The notes under the pieces are model-generated. The model worked only from the letters and a program-made list of their open reading frames with translations, had not been told where the DNA came from and did no database searches. 64,000 nt of DNA, taken from NCBI GenBank assembly GCA_025454915.1, contig JALONN010000010.1, positions 76,339 to 140,338 of the forward strand. Direction: 5' to 3'. How positions within the stretch are numbered: position 1 is the stretch's first letter; each line of letters opens with the position of its first letter. This document shows positions 1-9,214 of this stretch, one piece after another. Made by a program: the position numbers and the translations under genes. Source of the DNA: Raineya sp. (GTDB lineage Bacteria > Bacteroidota > Bacteroidia > Cytophagales > Thermonemataceae).

Positions 1-1173
1 ATTCAAAACAGTATTTTTTACATAATTTGGTAATATGTAAATATCAACTTTCATTTTAATCTGCACTTCCCCAGCAGCATAAACATTGAGTTTATGACCA
101 AACATCTTAATTGGAAGTAAATAATCATATACATCATCAATGAGAGCTTGGCTAGCTATGCCTCCACCAGTAGGATATATGTATAAATTAATACTTTGAC
201 AGCTATGCTCTTCTCCAGCTCTTTCAACACCAGGGTATAGTTCTGCTAATGCCACATAGTCTTCAGGTGTAACAGCCCTTTTGAGGGTACTTCTGTGTAA
301 AGGAATTCTCTTTTTAAGGTCTATTAGCGTTTCTGCGTTTGTTCCTCCAGATGCTTTTGTAGTATTTTTACACTTCAAAATCATTCCACTTGGAACTGTA
401 ACAGAAGAAATAACATCTGTAATTTTATTTGCTCCAACATTGCCATTTAGACCTTCAGAAACATAATAAGAAGCCAAAACAGTTTCTAAATTAGTTGGTA
501 TTTTTCCCGTGATGCCGTCACCAAGTTTTACTTGCATTCTATTGTCCTTGTTAATGGAGGGGATAAAATGCAAATCATCTTTTGTGGAAAAGAAAAATGT
601 ATCTACTTGCCCATAAACATTGGTCCCAATGGTAAGAATTATATCATAATCCACAACTTTTTCAGGCAGTAAAAATACTTGTGATGGTTGTCCATTTGTT
701 GTGCCAATATTGATATTTTGGTATTTTTGATATTGGAAAGCTCCAACTGTTGCCTGAGTGTTACCTGTTGTGATGGTTACATTTTGCTTTGTTACAAAAG
801 GGATATTATCTTCAGTAGAAACTATGGTGCCTGCGGGAATCACTACGTTTGAGGGAGCAGGGGTATCAAAATAAAAAGTAATATCAGCACTTGCAGGATA
901 AGAACCTTTTACTCTATAATTAGATGATTCTGCTGCCAAAATACCAGACTCAAACCTTTTTGCTACTGGTAAAAATGCCTCCTGAGTTCTCCTATCGAGA
1001 TAATAATGTAGATTTTCTAAAATTCCTGCCCAAATTTTAGAAAACTGAAATAATGGGTCATTATCTATATCAGTAATTTCAGGAAGATACAAAGGAAACT
1101 TAGATTTTATATCCTCTTCGATTTGCTCTGAAGAACGGTTTAAATACCCTATAAATTTATCACTAGCACTCAT
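1..1173 (-). CDS. baseplate J-like protein (truncated by window edge)
   Basis: Minus-strand open frame from ATG at 1173 to window edge (MSASDKFIGYLNRSSEQIEEDI...DPLFQFSKIWAGILENLHYYLDRR...), overlaps the gpW/gp25-like gene as in baseplate operons. Confidence 0.75.
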   Translation of the reverse strand, partial: MSASDKFIGYLNRSSEQIEEDIKSKFPLYLPEITDIDNDPLFQFSKIWAGILENLHYYLDRRTQEAFLPVAKRFESGILAAESSNYRVKGSYPASADITFYFDTPAPSNVVIPAGTIVSTEDNIPFVTKQNVTITTGNTQATVGAFQYQKYQNINIGTTNGQPSQVFLLPEKVVDYDIILTIGTNVYGQVDTFFFSTKDDLHFIPSINKDNRMQVKLGDGITGKIPTNLETVLASYYVSEGLNGNVGANKITDVISSVTVPSGMILKCKNTTKASGGTNAETLIDLKKRIPLHRSTLKRAVTPEDYVALAELYPGVERAGEEHSCQSINLYIYPTGGGIASQALIDDVYDYLLPIKMFGHKLNVYAAGEVQIKMKVDIYILPNYVKNTVLN

Positions 1174-1508
1174 ATCGTTGGGATTTCTAATTCAGTAGTT
1201 TTGGGAATTAAGTCATTGAATGACCAGATGATTTTTATACTCATTTTTTCTACATCTCTTGAGGTCACTACATCTATCAAATCTATATACTTAATGACAC
1301 TCAATGTTTCTCTAATAGTTTGATTCGCTAAGGTGTCTAATATGTTGTCATTTTGTTCAAAAAGTAAACTTTCTATTTGACTGCCTCTTGACCTATTATA
1401 AAATATATCTCCAATCGGAGTTTCTATAAGCATCTTAATAATTTGGCTAACAGCTTGCTCTCCTTCAACATAAGTGCCATCGTACGGGAACTTGAGTATC
1501 TTAATCAT
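1170..1508 (-). CDS. GpW/gp25-like baseplate wedge protein
   Basis: 112 aa, 'MLIETPIGDIFYNRSRGSQIESLLFEQND' pattern of gp25/gpW family; between V-like and J-like genes. Confidence 0.75.
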   Translation of the reverse strand: MIKILKFPYDGTYVEGEQAVSQIIKMLIETPIGDIFYNRSRGSQIESLLFEQNDNILDTLANQTIRETLSVIKYIDLIDVVTSRDVEKMSIKIIWSFNDLIPKTTELEIPTI

Positions 1509-2089
1509 GATAGTTTCACTTTTTCAGAAAGAAAATTTTTAGTCTTTTGTTCAAGAGCTTCAAACTGAGAAATATTTATAATTGCTGTTGAAGGAGCACC
1601 AGAACCACCACACAGAACTTTTAAGTTTTTTATTGCTAATAATAGTTCTTTCATAAAATCTTCTAACTTATTGCCAAGAGTTGCTTGCTCATTATCACCA
1701 TTCAAGTTTACTGTATCTTCCATTTCAATCTTGGCACCTTTCTTATTTTGAATCAAAAGGTCTTGTTTTGATTTTAAAGTAAGGTTTTTGGATTGTGCCA
1801 CCGCTCCATAACTCCAAATTGGGAATTTAATGTTTGATTGGATGAACTGTACCCAAACATTATCACCAATTTGAGGTATAAAAAGCACTCCACTTTTATC
1901 AGCATGCACTGACATAGGCAAAGCCCACTCCTCCAAAACTTTGTCTCCAAATGTGGGTATCTTAATTTTTAGCCTCGATAAATTTTCAGGGTCATTATTA
2001 TCATACACAAGCCCAGCATATACGCTAGGGAATATACCAAAGGCTTCAAAACCGTTCTCTTTTATCTTTTCTAAATCAGTCATGTACAA
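1505..2089 (-). CDS. phage baseplate assembly protein V / gp5 OB-fold spike-like
   Basis: 'YAGLVYDNNDPENLSRLKIKIPTFGD...LFIPQIGDNVWVQFIQSNIKFPIWSYG' is gpV/gp5-N like. Confidence 0.75.
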   Translation of the reverse strand: MYMTDLEKIKENGFEAFGIFPSVYAGLVYDNNDPENLSRLKIKIPTFGDKVLEEWALPMSVHADKSGVLFIPQIGDNVWVQFIQSNIKFPIWSYGAVAQSKNLTLKSKQDLLIQNKKGAKIEMEDTVNLNGDNEQATLGNKLEDFMKELLLAIKNLKVLCGGSGAPSTAIINISQFEALEQKTKNFLSEKVKLS

Positions 2090-2115
2090 ATTTATGTATT
2101 TTACTAAAAAAAATT
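2083..2115 (-). promoter_or_regulatory. candidate late promoter (TTTTTTAGTAAAATACATAAATTTG)
   Basis: Contains TAnnTTTG (-7-like, TAAATTTG); near-identical string upstream of terL at 22848-22880. Confidence 0.45.
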
Positions 2116-2175
2116 AAATAAAATAAAAATTATTTATCAAAAATATACAAATTTGTAGTATAAAACTATACGCTT

Positions 2176-2424
2176 ATGCCACATACAAGTTTTGTAGAAT
2201 TTCCTGCAGGCTCTATGCCTCGTGAAAAGGTAAGACAACTACACAGATACCTGAAAAAACATCCTGATACTAAAAATTCTTATGTTGGGCTTACAGGTAG
2301 AAAAATAGAGTTCACTTTTGAGACCAAAGAGGGGGCTGAAATCTTCATGAAGGATTTACAAGCTATGTTTAATCTTAGGAATACACAAACCATAACTAAA
2401 GAAGAGTATGTTAGTCGTCAATAA
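2176..2424 (+). CDS. hypothetical phage protein
   Basis: 82 aa ORF, first gene of a plus-strand operon, overlaps the amidase ORF by 17 nt. Confidence 0.55.
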   Translation: MPHTSFVEFPAGSMPREKVRQLHRYLKKHPDTKNSYVGLTGRKIEFTFETKEGAEIFMKDLQAMFNLRNTQTITKEEYVSRQ

Positions 2425-3235
2425 AATACACGCTCAAAAAGCATTAAATAAAATATTAGCAAAGTATTATGCTGGTATTTCGGTTGAAGCATTCCAAAAA
2501 TATGCTCAGGATAAAAAGCTATACAGTGGTAAAATAGATGGAGATTTTGGGCTTTTATCTTATGCTGCTTTGTATGCTGACCTCATTAAGCCTGTGGAAT
2601 TACAAGGTTTTACAGACTTTATTCGTGCTGAGTTCCCCAAAGAGCAAATTGTGTTGCACCATTCTGCTGGTTGGGATAATGCTCGTGGCATGTTTGATTC
2701 TTGGCAAAAAGATGGACAAAGAGGCGTCGCTACAGCCATTGGCATTATTGATAATGGTACAATTGTGAGAGGCTATAATGAAGTATTCTGGGGGCATCAC
2801 ATTGGTTCTGAGAATTGGAATAATGTGGCTTTGAACCAAAAAAGTGTTGCCGTTGAAATCTGTAATTTTGGGTGTTTGATGAAAAGGGAAGGCAAATATT
2901 TTGCATGGCCAAACAACTACGGTACAAAGGGACCAGGAGTGGAAATACCAGAAAGTAAAGTTATCAAGCTCAATTATAAAGGCTTTGAATTTTATGAAGT
3001 CTATACGGATAAGGAAATAGAATCCCTCGAAAAGTGGATTTTAGTCATGAGCCTTCGTTGGAATATTGATTTGACTTATCGTCATCAAGATATGTTTCCT
3101 AACACTGGGCAGGTATCAGCAAGAGCATTACAGGGAACAAATGGTATGTTTACCCACAATAGTTTTATTGACTGGAAAACAGACATCAGCCCACAGCCAA
3201 AAATGATTTCAATGCTCGAAAAACTTGCCCAATAG
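2408..3235 (+). CDS. N-acetylmuramoyl-L-alanine amidase (endolysin)
   Basis: 'IVLHHSAGWDNARGMFDSW...GIIDNGTIVRGYNEVFWGHHIGSENWNNVALNQKSVAVEICNFG' amidase_2/PGRP-type; N-terminal PG-binding-like segment. Confidence 0.85.
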   Translation: MLVVNKIHAQKALNKILAKYYAGISVEAFQKYAQDKKLYSGKIDGDFGLLSYAALYADLIKPVELQGFTDFIRAEFPKEQIVLHHSAGWDNARGMFDSWQKDGQRGVATAIGIIDNGTIVRGYNEVFWGHHIGSENWNNVALNQKSVAVEICNFGCLMKREGKYFAWPNNYGTKGPGVEIPESKVIKLNYKGFEFYEVYTDKEIESLEKWILVMSLRWNIDLTYRHQDMFPNTGQVSARALQGTNGMFTHNSFIDWKTDISPQPKMISMLEKLAQ

Positions 3236-3395
3236 CTTATTAATCCCCTTTATATTTATCTGCAACACCACTTTACATTTATAAATATGCAACAACATTT
3301 AAAAAAAGATGCATGGGTTCAAACCTCTGAAAATGCACACAGAGCTTGGAGATACATTATGCAACTTAAACACCTGCTAGACAAATGTAAAGACA

Positions 3396-3926
3396 ATGAG
3401 CAAGAAATTAATAAAGGGGACAGTAAACGCCGAAGAAGTAGCAAACAGACTGATTGAAGGTTTTTCTGAGGCAATATTTGAAATACAATCGGGAGTAGAA
3501 TCTCTTATAGACGAAAAAGACTCATACAAAGAGAAGTTAAAAGACATATTCAAAAGACTCGAGTCATTAAAGCATGACTCGATAGAAATGAAGCAAAAGT
3601 ATGAGGAAGCTTTATCAATCATTCAAAATTACGAACAAAGGATTAATCGTATGGAAAATCAAGATTTTGAAAAACGACTTACTCAACTTGAAGAATTTAG
3701 AAAAAACGTTGAAAAAGAACGTGACAGGGAATATTCTTTATTGGAGAATACTAAAAAGCATGTTTATCAGCAAGAAGTAAAAAATGAGGTGGTAAAGGAG
3801 GATATTAAGGAGCAAAAGGATACCAATAAAGAACAAACTGCTGAACTTAAAAAACTCGGTATTGAAATAGTAAAAATTATCAGTGTGGCTGGTAGTGTTG
3901 CTGCAATCTTCAAATATTTATTATAA
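3396..3926 (+). CDS. coiled-coil protein with C-terminal membrane helix (lysis-cassette associated)
   Basis: Long charged heptad-like region ending in 'IVKIISVAGSVAAIFKYLL'. Confidence 0.5.
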   Translation: MSKKLIKGTVNAEEVANRLIEGFSEAIFEIQSGVESLIDEKDSYKEKLKDIFKRLESLKHDSIEMKQKYEEALSIIQNYEQRINRMENQDFEKRLTQLEEFRKNVEKERDREYSLLENTKKHVYQQEVKNEVVKEDIKEQKDTNKEQTAELKKLGIEIVKIISVAGSVAAIFKYLL

Positions 3927-4204
3927 TGAAAAAAGTTAAATTATTCTTCATTGAATTATGGGAGAGAATTTTTGCAGAAACGCCTAAATTCTTCAAGATT
4001 ATCCGAAACTTCTTCTTTTCTCTAGGAGGGTTATCCTTCCTATCATCTTTGGCAATAGAAGGATTAGGTCAGATACAATACATGCCTACTAACTGGACTT
4101 GGATTGAGCAATCACTCAGGGTTATGGCATTTGTTGGTTTTGTTGGTTCAGGAATAGCACAACTTGCGAAAGTAGATAAAAAACAAGAAGATGGACAAAA
4201 GTAA
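3926..4204 (+). CDS. putative holin-like small membrane protein
   Basis: 92 aa, two hydrophobic segments, basic N-terminus, between amidase and spanin-like ORFs. Confidence 0.45.
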   Translation: MKKVKLFFIELWERIFAETPKFFKIIRNFFFSLGGLSFLSSLAIEGLGQIQYMPTNWTWIEQSLRVMAFVGFVGSGIAQLAKVDKKQEDGQK

Positions 4205-4445
4205 TATCGGGTTATCAATCGTTTGTGCCGTCTTATTGGCGTTTTGCTTCTATTTTGGTTTAGGCTGGAAGGAAGAAAAAAAGGAAAAAGACAATCTAAT
4301 CTTTGAAAAAAAGAAGGTTGAGATGGAACTAAAGATTTATAAAAACTCTGTAAAGGATGAGGTTTTACAAAAGCAAATTGAGAAGCAGTCTGATAGTGTT
4401 AGGAATGCTATTGACTTTTTTGGCGGAGGGGCAGACTCCCTGTAA
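4191..4445 (+). CDS. putative i-spanin-like protein
   Basis: N-terminal TM (IGLSIVCAVLLAFCFYFGLGW) followed by coiled coil; overlaps next ORF in another frame. Confidence 0.4.
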   Translation: MDKSNIGLSIVCAVLLAFCFYFGLGWKEEKKEKDNLIFEKKKVEMELKIYKNSVKDEVLQKQIEKQSDSVRNAIDFFGGGADSL

Positions 4446-4725
4446 GAGTTGCAAAGATAGTTTATCTACGGCTATGCAATACGGTAGGCTATTATCCAAA
4501 AATATTATTCTAAGGGATAGCCTCTTAAAAGTAAGGGCTGTAATTATTGAAGACCTAAAAGCTATCAATGTAAATTCAGAGATTGAAAAAGACAGCCTCA
4601 AAACTGTATTGAGTTTAGTTGAAGTTAAAATATCCAAAATTGATAAAAAACTTAAAAATGTTCAAAAGCAAAGGAACTCATTGGGCATTTTTTCAATATT
4701 ATTAATCATTTTATTACTTCTATGA
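4357..4725 (+). CDS. putative o-spanin partner / secreted coiled-coil protein
   Basis: Signal-peptide-like N-terminus, Cys pair, coiled coil and C-terminal TM; nested overlap with 4191-4445. Confidence 0.35.
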   Translation: MRFYKSKLRSSLIVLGMLLTFLAEGQTPCKSCKDSLSTAMQYGRLLSKNIILRDSLLKVRAVIIEDLKAINVNSEIEKDSLKTVLSLVEVKISKIDKKLKNVQKQRNSLGIFSILLIILLLL

Positions 4726-5615
4726 TTTTAGAGGAAGAAATTTTAAAACTCTTTCCATCATTTTTCAAAAAATATGATGCGAATAAAGATATAAACAATG
4801 AAGGGACTCTGGAAAGGTTCAACAAGCTTCTGGCTTCAGAAGTGGATGATAATTTTATGGAGTCCCTTCAAAACTTCCTTCAAAACACTTTAGATGTAAA
4901 AAATATGAGTCCTGCTTTTCTTCCATACATGGAAAAATTGAGAGGTACGGATAAGTTTTCTTTTGATTTTCCTCCTTTTGACAATCAGAATGCAAGTCAG
5001 CTCCCGAGTGATATTTTGGCATTGATGAGGCATAGGATTCTTACAACTGATCGTTCTAAGCAAAACATAAGGGTTGATGGAGCAAATGAGTATGCAATAG
5101 ACTACACTGATGGAGTTTATGTAACCAGCCAAGCAATAGCAGCAGCTCAGCCAAAAATCACAGAAGATGGATGGTATTTCAACGGAAGCAACCAACAAAT
5201 GGTTACAAATAACATACCTGATGTTGTTTTTGCAGTAGTTGTGGCAAATTCAACAAGAAATTTTGTTGTATATGATTGTTTTATTTCAAGTTATCAGGGA
5301 GGTGTACCTTATGCAAGCATTATGGGTCAAAATGATACAACACTATTTCAACAAGTAGGTAGTGGGCAATATACGCAATCAGACATGAGAGTAAATAATA
5401 TTCCAAGTACTGAATTTTCTCCTAATAATGTTTTTAAAGTTATCAGTGCCAAATTTGGAACAAAAACAGCAAATTTTTATGATATAGGTTTCAATGATGG
5501 AGGAAATGGAGCTCTTCAGGGAACAATAAAAGACATTATGTTTTTTCATACGGAGCCGTCAGAAGAACAAAAAACAATTATTCAAAATTACCTAGAAGCT
5601 TTTCATAATTTATAA
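4722..5615 (+). CDS. tail protein I-like N-terminal region fused to LamG/ConA-like domain
   Basis: 'LRGTDKFSFDFPPF' gpI-like N-term; C-terminal '...GTIKDIMFFHTEPSEEQKTIIQNYLEAFHNL' concanavalin/LamG-like ending. Confidence 0.45.
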   Translation: MILEEEILKLFPSFFKKYDANKDINNEGTLERFNKLLASEVDDNFMESLQNFLQNTLDVKNMSPAFLPYMEKLRGTDKFSFDFPPFDNQNASQLPSDILALMRHRILTTDRSKQNIRVDGANEYAIDYTDGVYVTSQAIAAAQPKITEDGWYFNGSNQQMVTNNIPDVVFAVVVANSTRNFVVYDCFISSYQGGVPYASIMGQNDTTLFQQVGSGQYTQSDMRVNNIPSTEFSPNNVFKVISAKFGTKTANFYDIGFNDGGNGALQGTIKDIMFFHTEPSEEQKTIIQNYLEAFHNL

Positions 5616-5616
5616 T

Positions 5617-5847
5617 ATGTTTATTTCTTTTCTAAATATAGAGGCAGCCAACGAGGCTTTAGATATAATTAATAGTCATTATGGGTTTCCAGATTTCAAA
5701 GGGACAGAGTCTTGGGATGTCGCTTTGAAAGCTCTTAATCAAAATGTATGGTTTATAAGAGCTCCCAAGGAAGAGATTTTGGCAAATATCACATACCATG
5801 AATTTTTAGAAAATATCAATCAATATTTCCCAATTCAAGAAAAATGA
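5617..5847 (+). CDS. small tail-associated protein
   Basis: 76 aa ORF tightly packed between two gpI-like fragments. Confidence 0.4.
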   Translation: MFISFLNIEAANEALDIINSHYGFPDFKGTESWDVALKALNQNVWFIRAPKEEILANITYHEFLENINQYFPIQEK

Positions 5848-6230
5848 TAGTAGATAGCTTGACAATAAGAAGAAAATTCTTAGAGCATTCTGAGGAAATA
5901 CATCAACTCAAAGGCACAAAAAAGGTCTTGGAGGTATTATTTTCTTGGTTGGGGTTCTATGATATTGTTTTTGAAGAAATTTTCCCAAATACATTTGGAT
6001 TTGATAGCCCTTATGAACTTGATAGTATAAGCAGAATATTTGATAACAAGTGTTCACAATGTAGCAGGCTCAATATCATGATGAAACATGATAATATTAG
6101 TGATGGGCTAAAAGACACAGTTATATCTATTGTGAAATGGAATACTCCCTATAAAGTGGAAGCTTTTGTATATTATAATGGGGAGGCATCAGGAACTTTT
6201 GATAATACATTCGCAAATCAATTTTTATAA
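5844..6230 (+). CDS. phage tail protein I-like C-terminal part
   Basis: 'RRKFLEHSEEIHQLKGTKKVLEVLFSWLGF' resembles the conserved gpI segment. Confidence 0.5.
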   Translation: MIVDSLTIRRKFLEHSEEIHQLKGTKKVLEVLFSWLGFYDIVFEEIFPNTFGFDSPYELDSISRIFDNKCSQCSRLNIMMKHDNISDGLKDTVISIVKWNTPYKVEAFVYYNGEASGTFDNTFANQFL

Positions 6231-6231
6231 A

Positions 6232-7176
6232 ATGAAAGAATATTTAAAATATCAAGAAGATGATTCAACAGCATTGTTGAATTCTTGGCTAAACGGAGTC
6301 CTACCAAGTGGAGTATATTGTGGATTTGATGCCTTGGATTTTCAGGCTGATATGATTTTGAGGCTAACACAATCTTTAGCCCCTGAGCATATTGATATGA
6401 GTGGTAATGGTAGCAAGGTAGGGGTTGTGAGAACCAAACAAGGAGTTATTTTAGCAGAAGACCAGAATATTAATTTTGATATAGCTCCTACTACCACTTT
6501 GCCTCGAATTGATGTAATATACATACAATATCAATACCAAGCCGTTGCAAATCCTCCTTTGCCATTTTATTCTATTTTAAAAGGGACGCCATCATCCACA
6601 CCTACAGCACCCGATTTAACGACACCAGCTTTACAGGTCAAGATAGCTGAATTGTATTTACCTGCAAACTGTGAAACCTTGAATGAACCAGGAGTGAGGT
6701 ACATTAAATCTCCCTCTCCAATATTATATAGAAATCCTCAAAGCCTTGTAATTGTTAAAACTGGGACTGCTGGACCTTTGCCAACTCAAAGTCTTATATT
6801 TACAAATTATGTAAAAATACAAGATACAAAAAATGAATTTAATACAACCACAGGCATTTTTACAGCTATTGAAGATGGGTTTTATTTTGCGTCAATAACA
6901 GTTAGGTTTGACTTTGGGGAAGCTGGGACTGGAAGATGGTTTGGTATGTGTCATATTGAGAAATTCAATGCAAATTCTAATGCTTGGGAGGTAGTAAATA
7001 GTGTTTTTCATAATACTGACCCAGGAGGTTATTATCAGGCAAATAAAACATTAATTGGTATAACCTATGTAAAAAAAGGGGAAAAGATAAGATTCAAGAT
7101 AGAGAACCCTGGTGATGCTCCAATAAATTCTTATGACAATAATGTTTTCATATTCAAAATGCCATTACTAGATTAA
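6232..7176 (+). CDS. tail fibre / receptor-binding protein with C1q/TNF-like C-terminal domain
   Basis: 'NEFNTTTGIFTAIEDGFYFASITVRF...YYQANKTLIGITYVKKGEKIRFKIEN' jelly-roll pattern; ATG at 6232 more plausible than the 6166 start. Confidence 0.6.
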   Translation: MKEYLKYQEDDSTALLNSWLNGVLPSGVYCGFDALDFQADMILRLTQSLAPEHIDMSGNGSKVGVVRTKQGVILAEDQNINFDIAPTTTLPRIDVIYIQYQYQAVANPPLPFYSILKGTPSSTPTAPDLTTPALQVKIAELYLPANCETLNEPGVRYIKSPSPILYRNPQSLVIVKTGTAGPLPTQSLIFTNYVKIQDTKNEFNTTTGIFTAIEDGFYFASITVRFDFGEAGTGRWFGMCHIEKFNANSNAWEVVNSVFHNTDPGGYYQANKTLIGITYVKKGEKIRFKIENPGDAPINSYDNNVFIFKMPLLD

Positions 7177-7189
7177 TAAGCGAAAATCA

Positions 7190-7222
7190 AAAACCCTCAA
7201 GCCTTTGGAGTGAGGGTTTTTT
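7190..7222 (+). terminator. intrinsic terminator
   Basis: AACCCTC...GAGGGTTTTTT hairpin plus T-run between convergent genes. Confidence 0.7.
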
Positions 7223-7223
7223 C

Positions 7224-7529
7224 TCATCGGTTTTGAAATTCCCACTTTTCGACTAAAATGTAGTTAAAGGTATTGCCATCACGAATTTTGTTTTTAATCT
7301 TGCCCTGAATGGTAATAGAAGAGTTTTTTTTGACATATTTCATAACAGACTCCTGTAAGTCTGTTGGAAACTGGAGGGAATGAAAGTCCTCAATTTGTTT
7401 TTTGACGCCATCAATCATCATGTATTCATTAGTAACGAGGGTTACTTTTACTTTGGCTTCATGTGTCTTGGCATCTGTGAATTGAATAGGGTCTTTGGTT
7501 ACCCTTCCTGAAAGAATTGCAATGTTCAT
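7224..7529 (-). CDS. ssb: single-stranded DNA-binding protein (OB fold)
   Basis: 'MNIAILSGRVTKDPIQF...VKVTLVTNEY...ITIQGKIKNKIRDGNTFNYILVEKWEF'. Confidence 0.65.
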   Translation of the reverse strand: MNIAILSGRVTKDPIQFTDAKTHEAKVKVTLVTNEYMMIDGVKKQIEDFHSLQFPTDLQESVMKYVKKNSSITIQGKIKNKIRDGNTFNYILVEKWEFQNR

Positions 7530-7567
7530 ATTCCATAAGATTATATAATTAAAATTGTCAGATAAAA

Positions 7568-7594
7568 AGCCCCACCCAATAGGGCGGGGTTTAT
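7568..7594. terminator. hairpin terminator-like
   Basis: CCCCACCC-AATA-GGGCGGGG followed by TTTATTTT. Confidence 0.5.
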
Positions 7595-7613
7595 TTTGCT
7601 AGATTATTATTCA

Positions 7614-8213
7614 CTATTGTTCAAATGGATATTTATCATGGAAGATATTATCCAAATTGTATTGTAATTCTGAATGCTCTAATAATACTTCATCGGGCAA
7701 TTCTGTTGGGAGTTCTCCCATGATACTATATTCAGAATTTAAGCCACTACCTTTTTTAGTAATTACAAAATCATATTTGGTAGGGTCTGCCCAACTTTGT
7801 TTTTTCAAATAGCCTAAAATTCCAGCTATTAGACTTTTTTGAGTTATTTCAAGCACTTGGAATTTTTGTGTTTTCTGATTGAAAACTAAGAAAGCCCAAA
7901 AATACTTAGGGTCTTCAAAAACCTTTTCACCACTTTTCTTGGTGATTGTTTTTGCGTTCATTTTTTGAAGCTCCTCATTTGTGAAATAAGATTCTTTTAA
8001 AATCTTTTTGTCATCATTGGGGTCTCTTTTGATTTTTCTTCTGATAGGTTTCGAGTTTTCATCATTGGTTTTCTCACTAAAGAAAACATACCCTTCAATG
8101 ATTCGACTCATAATCCTAACTTGATACTCTCCTTCTTCTTTGAAGCTAAGGAATTGGTCTGCTTTGCTAGGGATTTCAAAATCCTCTGTTGAATTGACTG
8201 GTAAGAACTGCAT
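7614..8213 (-). CDS. putative gp32-like ssDNA-binding protein
   Basis: 'YFWAFLVFNQKTQKFQVLEITQKSLIAGILGYLKKQSWADPTKYDFVITKKGSGLNSEYSIMG' resembles phage gp32-like SSBs; adjacent to ssb. Confidence 0.45.
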   Translation of the reverse strand: MQFLPVNSTEDFEIPSKADQFLSFKEEGEYQVRIMSRIIEGYVFFSEKTNDENSKPIRRKIKRDPNDDKKILKESYFTNEELQKMNAKTITKKSGEKVFEDPKYFWAFLVFNQKTQKFQVLEITQKSLIAGILGYLKKQSWADPTKYDFVITKKGSGLNSEYSIMGELPTELPDEVLLEHSELQYNLDNIFHDKYPFEQ

Positions 8214-8260
8214 ACTTTTTGACTTTTAAGGTTTAAAAAAATTACACTACGCTTTAAAGC

Positions 8261-8299
8261 ATATACAAAGTAAGTAAATAAATAATTTATTTACAAATG
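8261..8299 (-). promoter_or_regulatory. early promoter/operator element copy (minus)
   Basis: Reverse complement reads GTAAATAAATTATTTATTTACTTACTTTGTATAT, same as copies at 11721 and 22891. Confidence 0.5.
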
Positions 8300-8320
8300 T
8301 TTCATTATATTTTTTTTAAT

Positions 8321-8369
8321 TAAATAAATTATTTATATATTTGTATAGACAATTTTAATATTCATTCAC
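8321..8369 (+). promoter_or_regulatory. early promoter/operator element copy (plus)
   Basis: TAAATAAATTATTTATATATTTGTATAGACAATTTTAATATTCATTCAC; contains TATATTTG (TAnnTTTG). Confidence 0.55.
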
Positions 8370-8386
8370 CTTTAAATCATTTACTT

Positions 8387-8878
8387 ATGGAAAAAACAGG
8401 AATGTTTCAAATCTCAAGTCAGTACAGAGAGCTTGTAGAAGAGCTTGAAAATGCTGATGGAGAGTTCACTCCCGAACTATCAGAAAAGCTAAAACTTACA
8501 GAAGAAGACCTCAAAGCCAAAGCAGAAGCCTACGGTTTTGTAATTAAATCAAAGAAATCAAGAGTGGAGCATGCCAAAAACATGAAAAAACATTATGATG
8601 CTTTGATTAAAAAAGAGGAGGCTGATATAGAAAGATTAGAATTTAATCTAATCAGGGCTATTGGAATTTATGGGGAAATTAAAACACCTTCGTTTAAATT
8701 CTCAATTTCTCCAAGCGAAGTGGTAAATATTGAGAATAAGAATGAAATACCTAAAAAATTCCTGAAAGTAGTAGAAGCAGAACCCGATATATCGGCAATA
8801 AAAGTGGCTTTAAAAGCAGGAGAAAAAGTAAAAGGAGCTGTTTTAGCTAAGAATAGTAATTTAAGAATCGGAAAATAG
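8387..8878 (+). CDS. Siphovirus Gp157 family protein
   Basis: Coiled-coil followed by 'TPSFKFSISPSEVVNIENKNEIPKKFLKVVEAEPDISAIKVALKAGEKVKGAVLAKNSNLRI' typical of Gp157. Confidence 0.8.
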   Translation: MEKTGMFQISSQYRELVEELENADGEFTPELSEKLKLTEEDLKAKAEAYGFVIKSKKSRVEHAKNMKKHYDALIKKEEADIERLEFNLIRAIGIYGEIKTPSFKFSISPSEVVNIENKNEIPKKFLKVVEAEPDISAIKVALKAGEKVKGAVLAKNSNLRIGK

Positions 8879-9213
8879 TGAAAGTAAAAAAAAAGAATAC
8901 CAAGTCCCAAGTCATACGCTTGGGTCTTCTGGCAGAGTTAGAAGCCTACTTAAAGGCAAAATATGGAATATATGCAAAAGAGTACACATTCCATCCAACA
9001 AGGCAATGGAGATTTGATTATGCAATCCCCAATGAACTTGTAAAAATAGCAATTGAAATAGAAGGGGGGATATATTCAGGTGGCAGGCACACAAGAGGTT
9101 CAGGATACCAAAAAGATTTATACAAATACAATACAGCTGTAAAGATGGGTTGGAGATTATACAGATTTACCTACAGCGATCTCAAGAAGAAAATTCACTT
9201 AAAATTCATATAA
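8878..9213 (+). CDS. PD-(D/E)XK-type phage endonuclease (VSR/DUF559-like)
   Basis: 'WRFDYAIPNELVKIAIEIEGGIYSGGRHTRGSGYQKDLYKYNTAVKMGWRLYRFTYSDL'. Confidence 0.6.
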   Translation: MKVKKKNTKSQVIRLGLLAELEAYLKAKYGIYAKEYTFHPTRQWRFDYAIPNELVKIAIEIEGGIYSGGRHTRGSGYQKDLYKYNTAVKMGWRLYRFTYSDLKKKIHLKFI

Positions 9214-9214
9214 T

